DNA of 64,000 nt, taken from assembly GCF_030530945.1 (NCBI RefSeq), contig NZ_JAUMTZ010000004.1:1-64000 (forward strand). Reading direction: 5' to 3'. Position numbers and translations under genes: made by a program. The notes below the pieces were generated by a model that searched no databases, was not told where the DNA came from, and saw nothing but the letters and a program-made list of their open reading frames with translations. Below are positions 16,158-23,931 of the stretch, piece by piece. Every line of letters begins with the position of its first letter. The first letter of the stretch is position 1. This DNA comes from Kocuria sp. (GTDB lineage: Bacteria; Actinomycetota; Actinomycetes; Actinomycetales; Micrococcaceae).

Positions 16158-16858
16158 GCGCCGGGACCGAGGACGCCCAGGCGGGCGTGCACGCGGCGGC
16201 CACCCTGCGGAGCATGATCTCGGACGGCGCCCTGCGCCCCGGGGAGAAGCTGTCCGAGGAGGCGGTGGCACGCCGGTTGGGCATCTCCCGGAACACCCTG
16301 CGGGAGTCCTTCACCATGCTCGCCACGGAGAACCTGGTGGACCGCATCCCCCACCGCGGCGTGTTCGTGGTGAACCCCTCTGCCGGAGAGGTTCGCGACC
16401 TCTATGCCGCCCGCTGCATACTCGAGCCCGCCGCGGTGCTGTGGGGCGCGGTGGACGGGCCCCTCCTCACCCGGCAGCGCAACACCGTGGCCGCGGCGCT
16501 GGCCGCACGGGATGCGGGGGACGTGGCAGGCATGGCGGACGCGAACCAGCGCTTCCACCGCGATCTGGTGGCCGCTGCCGGCTCCCCCTCCCTGCTGGCG
16601 GACATGGACCGGCTGCTGGCGCGCATGCGGCTCGTTTTCCACACCATGGCGGCCGATCCCCGGTTCCACGCCCGCTACGCCGCTGACAACGCGGACGTGC
16701 TGGCCGCCCTGGCGGACGGGGACCGCGAACGGGCCGCGCAGCTCGTGCGGGCCTCCCTCACGGCCGCGCGGGACGAGCTGCTGCGGAACCTGGGCGAGCT
16801 GCCCGCGGCTCAGGACCAGAGCGCGGCGAGACCCGCGAGCGAGTGCCAGGCCAGGTAG
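16154..16858 (+). CDS. GntR-family (FCD) regulator of the 5-oxoproline cluster
   Basis: Protein of 234 residues: winged helix GALRPGEKLSEEAVARRLGI with SRNTLRESFTMLATENLV, then an FCD ligand domain (DLYAARCILEPAA; D-N-x-x-FH in ADANQRFHRDLV). The GTG start overlaps the preceding stop (GTGA), so it is the last gene of the pxp operon. A matching FCD-type palindrome is at 11625-11637. The last 49 bp overlap the 3' end of the convergent permease gene. Confidence 0.87.
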   Translation: MSAGTEDAQAGVHAAATLRSMISDGALRPGEKLSEEAVARRLGISRNTLRESFTMLATENLVDRIPHRGVFVVNPSAGEVRDLYAARCILEPAAVLWGAVDGPLLTRQRNTVAAALAARDAGDVAGMADANQRFHRDLVAAAGSPSLLADMDRLLARMRLVFHTMAADPRFHARYAADNADVLAALADGDRERAAQLVRASLTAARDELLRNLGELPAAQDQSAARPASECQAR

Positions 16859-18021
16859 ACGGTGAGCAACCACGCGAGCACGCCCACCACCAGGAGCCAC
16901 ACCGGGTAGCGGTAGCCGTGCAGCAGGTCCCTCCGACGCCAGCCCACCCAGAGCAGGAGGGCGAAGCCGAACGGCAGGATCAGCCCGTTGAAGGCGCCCG
17001 CGAAGATCAGCAGGGTCTGCGGTGCCTTGCCCAGGAACAGGTATGCCACGCCGCACACCAGGATGAACCCCACGGTGAGCAAATTGCGGGTGCGGGGGCG
17101 GCTCCCCGAGGACGTCACGAACGAGATGGACGTGAACGCCGCGCCCACGACGGATGTGAGGGCGGCCGCCCACAGCACCACGCCGAAGATCCGCACGCCG
17201 ATCTCACCGGCGGCCGCGCCGAACGCGTCCGCGGCCATGTGGTCCCCGGACAGCGCCACGCCGCCAGCGACCACGCCGAAGATCGCGAGGAACAGCAGCA
17301 CGCGCATGATCCCGGTGACCATGATCCCCAGCACGGAGGTGCGCGTGATGTGGCGGACGTTCTCAACCCCGGTCACACCGGAGTCGATCATCCGGTGCGC
17401 CCCCGAGTAGGTAATGTAGCCGCCCACGGTGCCGCCGATGAGCGTGGTGACCACCAGGAAGTCCACCTTCTCCGGCAGCACGGTGTTCCTGAGCGCCTCC
17501 CCCACGGGAGGTGCTGCCACCACGGCCACGTACAGCATGAGCAGGATCATCACCGCACCCAGGCCCACCACGATCCGGTCCAGGGCCAGCCCCGCGCGCC
17601 TGGACAGGAACACGAGGACCGCGATGCCCGCGGAGATGGCCCCACCGATCCGGGGGTCCAGCCCCAGCATGGCGTTCAGCCCCAGCCCGGTGCCCGCGAC
17701 GTTGCCGATGTTGAACACCGCTCCGCCCAGGAACACGAGCGCGGCCAGTGCGTACCCGGCCCCGGGCAGCACGCGGTTGGCCAGTTCCTGCGCGCGCAGC
17801 CCGGAGACGCCGACGACCCGCCACACGTTCAGCTGCACGGCGACGTCCACCAGGATGGACAGCAGGATGGCGAACGCGAACGCCGCCCCCAGCTGCACCG
17901 TGAACACAGTGGTCTGGGTGATGAACCCGGGGCCGATCGCACTCGTGGCCATGAGGAACATGGCACCCAGCAGCGCGCGCCGGTGACCGGCGGCGGGCGG
18001 GTGCGTGCTCGACGTCGTCAC
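16810..18021 (-). CDS. NRAMP-related permease of the YcsG type
   Basis: Integral membrane protein of about 403 residues with 11-12 helices, related to NRAMP transporters. The metal-binding DPGN motif of helix 1 is replaced by SAIGPGFITQT, and the helix-6 MPHN motif is absent (VVTTLIGGTVGGYITYSGAH). It is therefore unlikely to be a standard Mn/Fe importer. YcsG in Bacillus lies in the same operon as 5-oxoprolinase genes, so this may import 5-oxoproline or a relative. The GTG at 18021 starts eight bases after the upstream gene's stop; a strong ribosome-binding site is not visible and the start is uncertain. Confidence 0.75.
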   Translation of the reverse strand: MTTSSTHPPAAGHRRALLGAMFLMATSAIGPGFITQTTVFTVQLGAAFAFAILLSILVDVAVQLNVWRVVGVSGLRAQELANRVLPGAGYALAALVFLGGAVFNIGNVAGTGLGLNAMLGLDPRIGGAISAGIAVLVFLSRRAGLALDRIVVGLGAVMILLMLYVAVVAAPPVGEALRNTVLPEKVDFLVVTTLIGGTVGGYITYSGAHRMIDSGVTGVENVRHITRTSVLGIMVTGIMRVLLFLAIFGVVAGGVALSGDHMAADAFGAAAGEIGVRIFGVVLWAAALTSVVGAAFTSISFVTSSGSRPRTRNLLTVGFILVCGVAYLFLGKAPQTLLIFAGAFNGLILPFGFALLLWVGWRRRDLLHGYRYPVWLLVVGVLAWLLTVYLAWHSLAGLAALWS

Positions 18022-18028
18022 GAGCGGA

Positions 18029-18547
18029 TCAGTGCAGGATGGGCAGCTGGAACGGGTAGCGGTAGGCCTCACCGTGCCCGGCCTTGACGGCGGCAATGAT
18101 GTGGACCACGAACAGGAGAACCCAGTACGCACCCATCAGGATGAAGCCGACGGGCAGCAGGATCACCGTGAACACGCAGATCCACCCCACCACGTTGATG
18201 AGCCACAGGGTCACGTTGAAGTTGAACGCCCCCGCGGAGGCGGCGCGCAGGAACGGGCTCTTGTTCTTGTAGATGAACCAGACGATGAGCGGCCCCAGGA
18301 AGCCGAGCGAGCCCACGGAGACGAGAGCCGCGATGGGCCCGGCCAGGTGCGTCAGCACGGCCACGGTCTTCTCGTCGTCCCGCGGTCCGGAGGAGCCCAT
18401 GCGGTTCCCGCCGGGAGCCCCGGGGCCCGGGCCGTAGCCGGGGCCACCGGGGTAGCCGCCCTGCGGCCCGCCGGGCTGTCCCTGGCCACCGGGGTGCCCC
18501 TGGTGGGCGCGGTAGTCGGGGCGCGGCTGCTGCGGTTCGTAGCTCAT
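18029..18547 (-). CDS. DUF4870 membrane protein
   Basis: Protein of 172 residues. The first 60 are a Gly/Pro/Gln-rich cytoplasmic segment; the rest is a DUF4870 domain with about three helices (TVAVLTHLAGPIAAL, LGPLIVWFIYKNKSPFLR, NFNVTLWLINVVGWI). GGAGAT precedes the ATG. Its role is unknown. The stop is just upstream of the YcsG-like gene on the same strand. Confidence 0.85.
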   Translation of the reverse strand: MSYEPQQPRPDYRAHQGHPGGQGQPGGPQGGYPGGPGYGPGPGAPGGNRMGSSGPRDDEKTVAVLTHLAGPIAALVSVGSLGFLGPLIVWFIYKNKSPFLRAASAGAFNFNVTLWLINVVGWICVFTVILLPVGFILMGAYWVLLFVVHIIAAVKAGHGEAYRYPFQLPILH

Positions 18548-18605
18548 GTCATCTCCGTGGGGTCCGGGCCGCGCGGCGGCCCACCGGTCGTTTCCTGCAT
18601 CCAGC

Positions 18606-20180
18606 CTAGGCTGACGCGCCGGCCGGCGCAGTGGGGTTCTCCGCAGTCTTGGAATGCGGCTTCCGTCCGGTGACCGCAGCCGAGTCGGCCGTGTGCTTGC
18701 CGACGCCCTCGGCACCGCGCAGGCCCACCCACTTGTCGTAGCCCCAGCCGCCGAGCAGCCCCACGGCGAGCGCCACCACGAGCATGACGGCCAGCCCGAT
18801 GACACCCGTGGTCAGCCCGGCCTCCGGGATCGCGTCGAAGAACAGCGCGGAGCGCACGGAGGTGAAGATGTGGTGCAGCGGCTCGATGGGCGCGATGGCG
18901 CGGAAGAAGCCGGGCACGGCCTCGAGCGGCACCACGGCACCGGCGGAGGGCAGGCCCATGAAGACCAGGTAGATCAGGCACAGCAGCATGCCCACGCTGC
19001 CGCCCACGGCGAGCAGGGCCAGGACGATCGCGGAGACCGTGGACATGGCCAGCCAGCCGAGCAGGAACACCAGGAAGCCGTGCGGCACGGGCATGCCCAC
19101 AGCGGAGGCCACCCACATCATGAGCCCGGAGGCGGGTGCGGCGGCCACCACGAAGGTCAGCCACTTCATGAGGAAGCCCACGGGGCGGGGCAGCACGGCA
19201 CGGGGGTGGTCACGGAACACGGGGCCCATCTCGAAGGGGGACATCCCCATGCGGCTGTCCATCAGCAGGTTGAGGGCCACGGAGCCGGAGAAGCCCACCA
19301 CGAGCAGCAGGATGGAGTAGTAGAAGGGGCTCATGCCCAGGGCTGTGCCCGAGGGGAGGTCGTTGTACGCCTTGGACACCATTGAGACGGGGTCCTGGAG
19401 GGTCTCCTTGGCCACGGAGCTCACGGTGGGGGAGAGCTCCTGGGCGATCTGCTCGGCAGAGCCTTCCTGGGCCTTCTGCACCTGCTGGGCGAACTGCTGG
19501 ACCGCGGGCCCGCCCTGGGCGGCCTGGCGGGCCATCTGCTCGGACTGGGCCTGCTGGCTCTCCTGCAGCTGCTGCAGCACCTGGTCGTGGGCCTGCTGCT
19601 CGGCGGGCCCCACGGACTTGGTGAGCTGCTCGCCCAGCTTCTTGCTGGCCTCCTGCACACCGGGTTCGACGGCGCCGGTGGCCAGTCGCGTGCCCAGCGA
19701 GCCCGCCTGCGGGTCGGTGTAGACGGTCACCTCGGGGCGGGCCGCGTTGTCGCGGGTGAGGGAGCCCTCGATGAGGCTCACGGTGTCCTCCGAGAAGGAC
19801 TCGGGCACCACCACGGCGGCGTAGAGCTCACCGCGGTCCAGCTGCTCGTTGGCCTCGTCCATGCTGAGCTGGCGAAGGTCGATCTTGTCGTTCTCAGCGG
19901 CCTTGTCCGCGAACTTCTGCACGAGGTCGGCGCCGAGGTTCTCCCGCGTCTTCTTGCCGTCCTGCTGGGGGACCTCCGCCCCCTTGTCCTGGTTGATCAC
20001 GGCAATGGGGAACTCCTTGAAGTGCTTGTCCGGGCTGGACAGGCCTCCCAGGTACAGGGCGGTGCCCACGACCGCCACCGCGATGACGGCGAGGATGGGC
20101 AGCAGCCAGAACCCGAACTGGCCGAACGGCCGTCCGAGCCGGTCCCGGAGGGAAGGGGTGGGTGCGTGTTTGGGGGTCAC
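18606..20180 (-). CDS. YhgE/Pip-type ABC-2-like membrane exporter
   Basis: Protein of 524 residues: one N-terminal helix (FGFWLLPILAVIAVAVVG), a long extracellular domain with FPIAVINQDKGAEVPQQDGK and a Gln/Ala-rich coiled-coil stretch (about residues 190-260), then five or six C-terminal helices. This matches the YhgE/Pip and DUF3533 group, related to ABC-2 permeases but without their own ATPase. The GTG start has AGGAG six bases before it. It is divergent from a TetR gene, a usual arrangement for efflux proteins. Confidence 0.8.
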   Translation of the reverse strand: MTPKHAPTPSLRDRLGRPFGQFGFWLLPILAVIAVAVVGTALYLGGLSSPDKHFKEFPIAVINQDKGAEVPQQDGKKTRENLGADLVQKFADKAAENDKIDLRQLSMDEANEQLDRGELYAAVVVPESFSEDTVSLIEGSLTRDNAARPEVTVYTDPQAGSLGTRLATGAVEPGVQEASKKLGEQLTKSVGPAEQQAHDQVLQQLQESQQAQSEQMARQAAQGGPAVQQFAQQVQKAQEGSAEQIAQELSPTVSSVAKETLQDPVSMVSKAYNDLPSGTALGMSPFYYSILLLVVGFSGSVALNLLMDSRMGMSPFEMGPVFRDHPRAVLPRPVGFLMKWLTFVVAAAPASGLMMWVASAVGMPVPHGFLVFLLGWLAMSTVSAIVLALLAVGGSVGMLLCLIYLVFMGLPSAGAVVPLEAVPGFFRAIAPIEPLHHIFTSVRSALFFDAIPEAGLTTGVIGLAVMLVVALAVGLLGGWGYDKWVGLRGAEGVGKHTADSAAVTGRKPHSKTAENPTAPAGASA

Positions 20181-20232
20181 CGGTTTCTCCTGGTGCGAGG
20201 ACGTACGAATGCTGGGGTGTCTCCCAAACACG

Positions 20233-20246
20233 ATACACTGGTGTAT
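20233..20246. promoter_or_regulatory. candidate TetR operator between divergent genes
   Basis: ATACAC-TG-GTGTAT is a perfect inverted repeat 29 bp before the TetR start and 52 bp before the exporter start. It also contains TAnnnT-like -10 hexamers. Binding here would shut both promoters. Confidence 0.5.
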
Positions 20247-20274
20247 TGAAACTGGACGAGGAAGTGGTGGGCAC

Positions 20275-20964
20275 GTGAGCAACCAGACAGACTGCCCCCG
20301 CACGGCCACCGCCGCGGGTCCGGGGGATGCCGCCGCCGATCAGGCGGGCGCCCAGGACGGTGCACGGGACAGGCGCTCCCGCTCCGCCACCCGGCTCCGG
20401 CTGATCCGCAGCGCACCGGCCGTGTTCGCACGGCAGGGGATCGACGGCGCCTCGGTGAGCGAGCTGTGCGCCGCTGCCGGGTTCACGCGGGGCGCCTTCT
20501 ATTCCAACTTCGAGTCCAAGCAGGAGCTGGCGATCCTCGCCTTCGAGGACCTCGCCACCCAGCTGGCCGAGACCATCGACTCCGAGCTGGAGCACTGGCT
20601 GGGCTCCGGGCTGCCGGTCCAGGAGGTGGTCACCCGCATCATCGAGGGCGTCACGGACCAGGTGTCGAACATGAACCAGCAGGCGTTGCGGGTGGAGCTC
20701 TCCCTGGTGGCCTACCGCTCGCCCGAGGTGCGGGAGCAGCTGGCGCCCATCCGCGCACGGATGTACCGGGCCGTGGAGCAGGCCCTGGTGCGGGTGGCAG
20801 ACGCGCAGCACCTCGAGTTCACGGTGCCGCCGGACGAGGTGGCCCGCGTGCTCCTCACCAGCTACTCGGGCCAGCTCACCGACCACATGGCCATGGGGGA
20901 CTCAGGCCCCGCCGCCCAGCGGGTGGTCCCCACCATGTGGTTCGCCGTCACCCGGCCCGCCTGA
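20275..20964 (+). CDS. TetR-family regulator of the divergent exporter
   Basis: Protein of 229 residues. A disordered N-terminus of about 35 residues precedes the helix-turn-helix (GASVSELCAAAGFTRGAFYSNF). The GTG start was chosen because nothing further upstream in frame resembles the family. It probably represses the YhgE-like exporter and itself through the palindrome at 20233-20246. Confidence 0.87.
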   Translation: MSNQTDCPRTATAAGPGDAAADQAGAQDGARDRRSRSATRLRLIRSAPAVFARQGIDGASVSELCAAAGFTRGAFYSNFESKQELAILAFEDLATQLAETIDSELEHWLGSGLPVQEVVTRIIEGVTDQVSNMNQQALRVELSLVAYRSPEVREQLAPIRARMYRAVEQALVRVADAQHLEFTVPPDEVARVLLTSYSGQLTDHMAMGDSGPAAQRVVPTMWFAVTRPA

Positions 20965-21048
20965 CCACGCCGCCGCCCCTGCTTCCTGACCGATCACACC
21001 TCCCGCCCCCCCTGCGCCACTGCGCCGGCCCGCCCCGTCCGCCCCGGA

Positions 21049-21077
21049 TTGACCGGCTCCCGGGGTGGGCGCATCAT
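21049..21077 (+). promoter_or_regulatory. candidate kup promoter
   Basis: TTGACC (21049-21054) and CATCAT (21072-21077) are 17 bases apart, upstream of the Kup gene. I looked for a c-di-AMP riboswitch in this 200-bp leader and did not recognise one. Confidence 0.35.
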
Positions 21078-21163
21078 GTACTCGCCCGCCGCACCGAGCG
21101 CGCGGCCCGGTGCCGAGTCGACGGGGTCGCCCGGCTGCGGCTCCAGTGAACGAAGGACAGCCC

Positions 21164-23098
21164 GTGCCTGATGCAGCAGCCGGTGGGAGCACCGTGACGG
21201 CCACCACCGAGGACACGGAGCAACGCCGTCCCTGGTACCTCCTGACGCTGGGCGCCCTGGGGGTGGTGTTCGGGGACATCGGCACGAGTCCCCTCTACGC
21301 CGTCAAGACGGTGTTCACGGTGGACGGCGGGGCGGTGCGCCCCACCCCCGTGGACGTCTACGGCGTGACCTCCTGCTTCTTCTGGGTGCTGGTGCTGGTC
21401 GTCACCCTCAAGTACGTGGTGGTGGTCATGCAGGCGGACAACGACGGCGAGGGCGGAGTGCTCTCCTTGGCGGCCCTGACCCGCAAGCGGCTGCCCCGGA
21501 ACGGGAAGCTCTGGGGACTCGTCATGCTGCTGGGGGTCATCGGGGCCTCCCTCTTCTTCGGTGACAGCGTGATCACCCCGGCGGTGTCCGTGATGTCCGC
21601 GGTCGAAGGTCTGGAGCTGGTCCATCCCGGCCTGGGTACGTACGTGGTGCCCCTGGGAGCGGTGATCATCACTGCCCTGTTCCTGACCCAGCGCAAGGGC
21701 ACGGACCTGGTGGGCAAGGCCTTCGGCCCCGTGATGGTCCTGTGGTTCGGGGTGATCGCCGTCCTGGGCGTGGTCCAGGTGGCGCGGGACCCGCAGATCC
21801 TGCGGGCCATCTCCCCCACGTACGCGGTGGCCTTCGTGGTGGAGCACCCCGGGGTGGCGTTCGTGGCCGGTGGCGCCATCGTGCTGTGCGTGACGGGAGC
21901 GGAGGCGCTCTACGCGGACATGGGCCACTTCGGCCGCGCGCCCATCAACAGGGCGTGGTTCTTCCTGGTGTTCCCGAGCCTGCTGCTCAACTACATGGGG
22001 CAGGGTTCTCTCATCCTGGACCGCCCGGAGACCATGGGCGACTCCTTCTACCTCCTGGCACCCCAGTGGGCCAGGCTGCCGCTGATCGTCCTGGCCACCT
22101 CCGCCACCGTGATCGCCTCGCAGTCCGTGATCTCGGGTGCGTTCTCCGCGGCCCGGCAGGCGGAGCGGCTGGGCTACATGCCGCGCATGACCGTGCGTCA
22201 CACCGGTCAGCACGAGGAGGGACAGATCTACGTGCCCAGCGTCAACTGGGCGCTGTTCGCGGGTGTTCTCCTGCTGCTCGTGGTCTTCCGCAGCTCCGAC
22301 AGGCTGGCCATCGCCTACGGCCTCGCCGTGACCGGCACCTTCCTGCTGACCACCACCCTGTTCCTGGTCTACGCGCACACCGGTCTGAAGTGGCCGCTGG
22401 GGCGGCTCGTGGCCCTGGGAACCGTGCTGTACGTGGTGGAGGGGCTGTTCTTCGCGGCCAACACCGTCAAACTGCTGCACGGCGGCTGGGTGCCCCTGGC
22501 GGTCGCGGGGCTGATTGCGGCGAGCATGCTCACGTGGCGCCGGGGCCGGCGGGCCGTGGTGGCCTACGAGGGCCAGCTCGAGGGCCCGCTGAGCGACTTC
22601 ATCCGCCGCGCCCGCAACGGCCACCTGCGCGAGGTCCCGGGCACGGCCGTGTACCTGCACGCCAACCCGTCCTCCACGCCGCTCGCCCTGAGCGAGAACG
22701 CCCGCTTCAACCGGGTGATCCACGAGAACGTGGTGGTCGTGCGGACCCTTCCCGTGGGCGTCCCCCACGTGGCCCCCGAGCGCAGGGTGGTCGTGGACGA
22801 GCTGGAGACCCCGACCCAGCACATCACGCACCTCACGCTGCGCTTCGGGTTCCTGGACGACCCGGACGTCCCCGCGGGCCTGGCAACCGCGCGCGAGCAG
22901 GGTCTGGACATCGACGCCGAGGACGCCCGGTACTTCGTCTCGGAGCTCACCCTGATCGACGCCGGACGGCACCAGGGCATGGGCAGGGCCCAGAAGCTGC
23001 TGTTCATGGCCATGAGCCACAACGCCGCCGTGCCCGCGGACTACTACCGGCTCCCCCGGGACCGCACCGTGATGATCGGGGCGCAGCTGGAGCTGTGA
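21164..23098 (+). CDS. kup: KUP-family potassium uptake protein
   Basis: Protein of 644 residues that takes up K+ by H+ symport. It has about 12 helices: TLGALGVVFGDIGTSPLYAV (the family signature) and GVIGASLFFGDSVITPAVSVMSAVEG, then a C-terminal cytoplasmic domain from about residue 450 (AVYLHANPSSTPLALSENA). The GTG at 21164 has AAGGA six bases upstream; another GTG lies at 21193. It is convergent with the CPBP protease gene with only 37 bp between. Confidence 0.93.
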   Translation: MPDAAAGGSTVTATTEDTEQRRPWYLLTLGALGVVFGDIGTSPLYAVKTVFTVDGGAVRPTPVDVYGVTSCFFWVLVLVVTLKYVVVVMQADNDGEGGVLSLAALTRKRLPRNGKLWGLVMLLGVIGASLFFGDSVITPAVSVMSAVEGLELVHPGLGTYVVPLGAVIITALFLTQRKGTDLVGKAFGPVMVLWFGVIAVLGVVQVARDPQILRAISPTYAVAFVVEHPGVAFVAGGAIVLCVTGAEALYADMGHFGRAPINRAWFFLVFPSLLLNYMGQGSLILDRPETMGDSFYLLAPQWARLPLIVLATSATVIASQSVISGAFSAARQAERLGYMPRMTVRHTGQHEEGQIYVPSVNWALFAGVLLLLVVFRSSDRLAIAYGLAVTGTFLLTTTLFLVYAHTGLKWPLGRLVALGTVLYVVEGLFFAANTVKLLHGGWVPLAVAGLIAASMLTWRRGRRAVVAYEGQLEGPLSDFIRRARNGHLREVPGTAVYLHANPSSTPLALSENARFNRVIHENVVVVRTLPVGVPHVAPERRVVVDELETPTQHITHLTLRFGFLDDPDVPAGLATAREQGLDIDAEDARYFVSELTLIDAGRHQGMGRAQKLLFMAMSHNAAVPADYYRLPRDRTVMIGAQLEL

Positions 23099-23135
23099 GG
23101 GGAGCACCCGCGGGCCGGCGCGGCGTCGTCGTGCG

Positions 23136-23798
23136 TCAGACCACGTGGGGCAGGACGAGGAGCATGGTCAGGGACCACACGAGGTGCGTGACGACGCACG
23201 GCACCAGAGAGCGCGTGCGCTCGCGCAGGTAGCCCACGAACGCCCCGAGTGCCGCGGCCGCGAAGGCCAGCAGGGGGATGCCCGCCAGGGAGGTCACGGC
23301 GGTGTAGAGGATGGTGGTGACCAGGATGCGCCGCCCCCGGGGCAGAACGCGCCACAGGGCACCGCGGTAGTAGGTCTCCTCAGCCACGCCGTTGACGGCC
23401 GTGGTCAGGGCCGTCATGGCCAGGCCGCCCACCCGAGCGTGGTCGAGCAGCTCGTGAACCGGTCCGGCCAGGGGCGGGATGAAGCGCACCATGAAGCCGC
23501 CGGCCACGAACACGGCCGCGAGGACCACGCCCCCGATGACCGCGTCCCGCATGCCCTGGGGGGTGACCCGCCAGGGCAGCCGCTCCCCGGTCATGCGCAC
23601 GGCGATGGAGCTGCCCGCGATGTAGACGGCCGCGAGGATGAGGGTGGCCGGGTAGAACCACGGGTCCCCCGCGGGGATCCGCAGGGACCACGCGAGACCG
23701 GCCGCCGCGAGCACGCCCGTGGCGGCCACCACCCACACGGTCCGCTTGCGGGTGGCCGTGGTGGTGTCCCCGTAGGGGCTGACACGATGTTCGCTCAC
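23136..23798 (-). CDS. CPBP intramembrane metalloprotease
   Basis: Membrane protein of 220 residues with about six helices. Two conserved CPBP (CAAX-protease/bacteriocin-processing) motifs are present: GVAEETYYRGALWR (EExxxR) and VVTHLVWSLTML (conserved His). Together these form a metal site inside the membrane. The GTG start has AAAGGA upstream. Substrate unknown. Confidence 0.85.
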   Translation of the reverse strand: MSEHRVSPYGDTTTATRKRTVWVVAATGVLAAAGLAWSLRIPAGDPWFYPATLILAAVYIAGSSIAVRMTGERLPWRVTPQGMRDAVIGGVVLAAVFVAGGFMVRFIPPLAGPVHELLDHARVGGLAMTALTTAVNGVAEETYYRGALWRVLPRGRRILVTTILYTAVTSLAGIPLLAFAAAALGAFVGYLRERTRSLVPCVVTHLVWSLTMLLVLPHVV

Positions 23799-23931
23799 CG
23801 TGGTTCCTTTCCATCCCGGCCGCTCGGGCCGGGGACGTGGGAGGGCGCTGCGGTGGCCGCCGTGCACCACGACGGCCCGGTGCGGCGGGCGGCGGGACCC
23901 GCGCCCGGGATCCCGCCGCACCGCCGCCGGG

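Noticed and set aside
20965..21163. Possible c-di-AMP riboswitch in front of kup
   Set aside because: I could not find the conserved paired segments; only a plausible promoter is visible. A covariance-model search would settle it.
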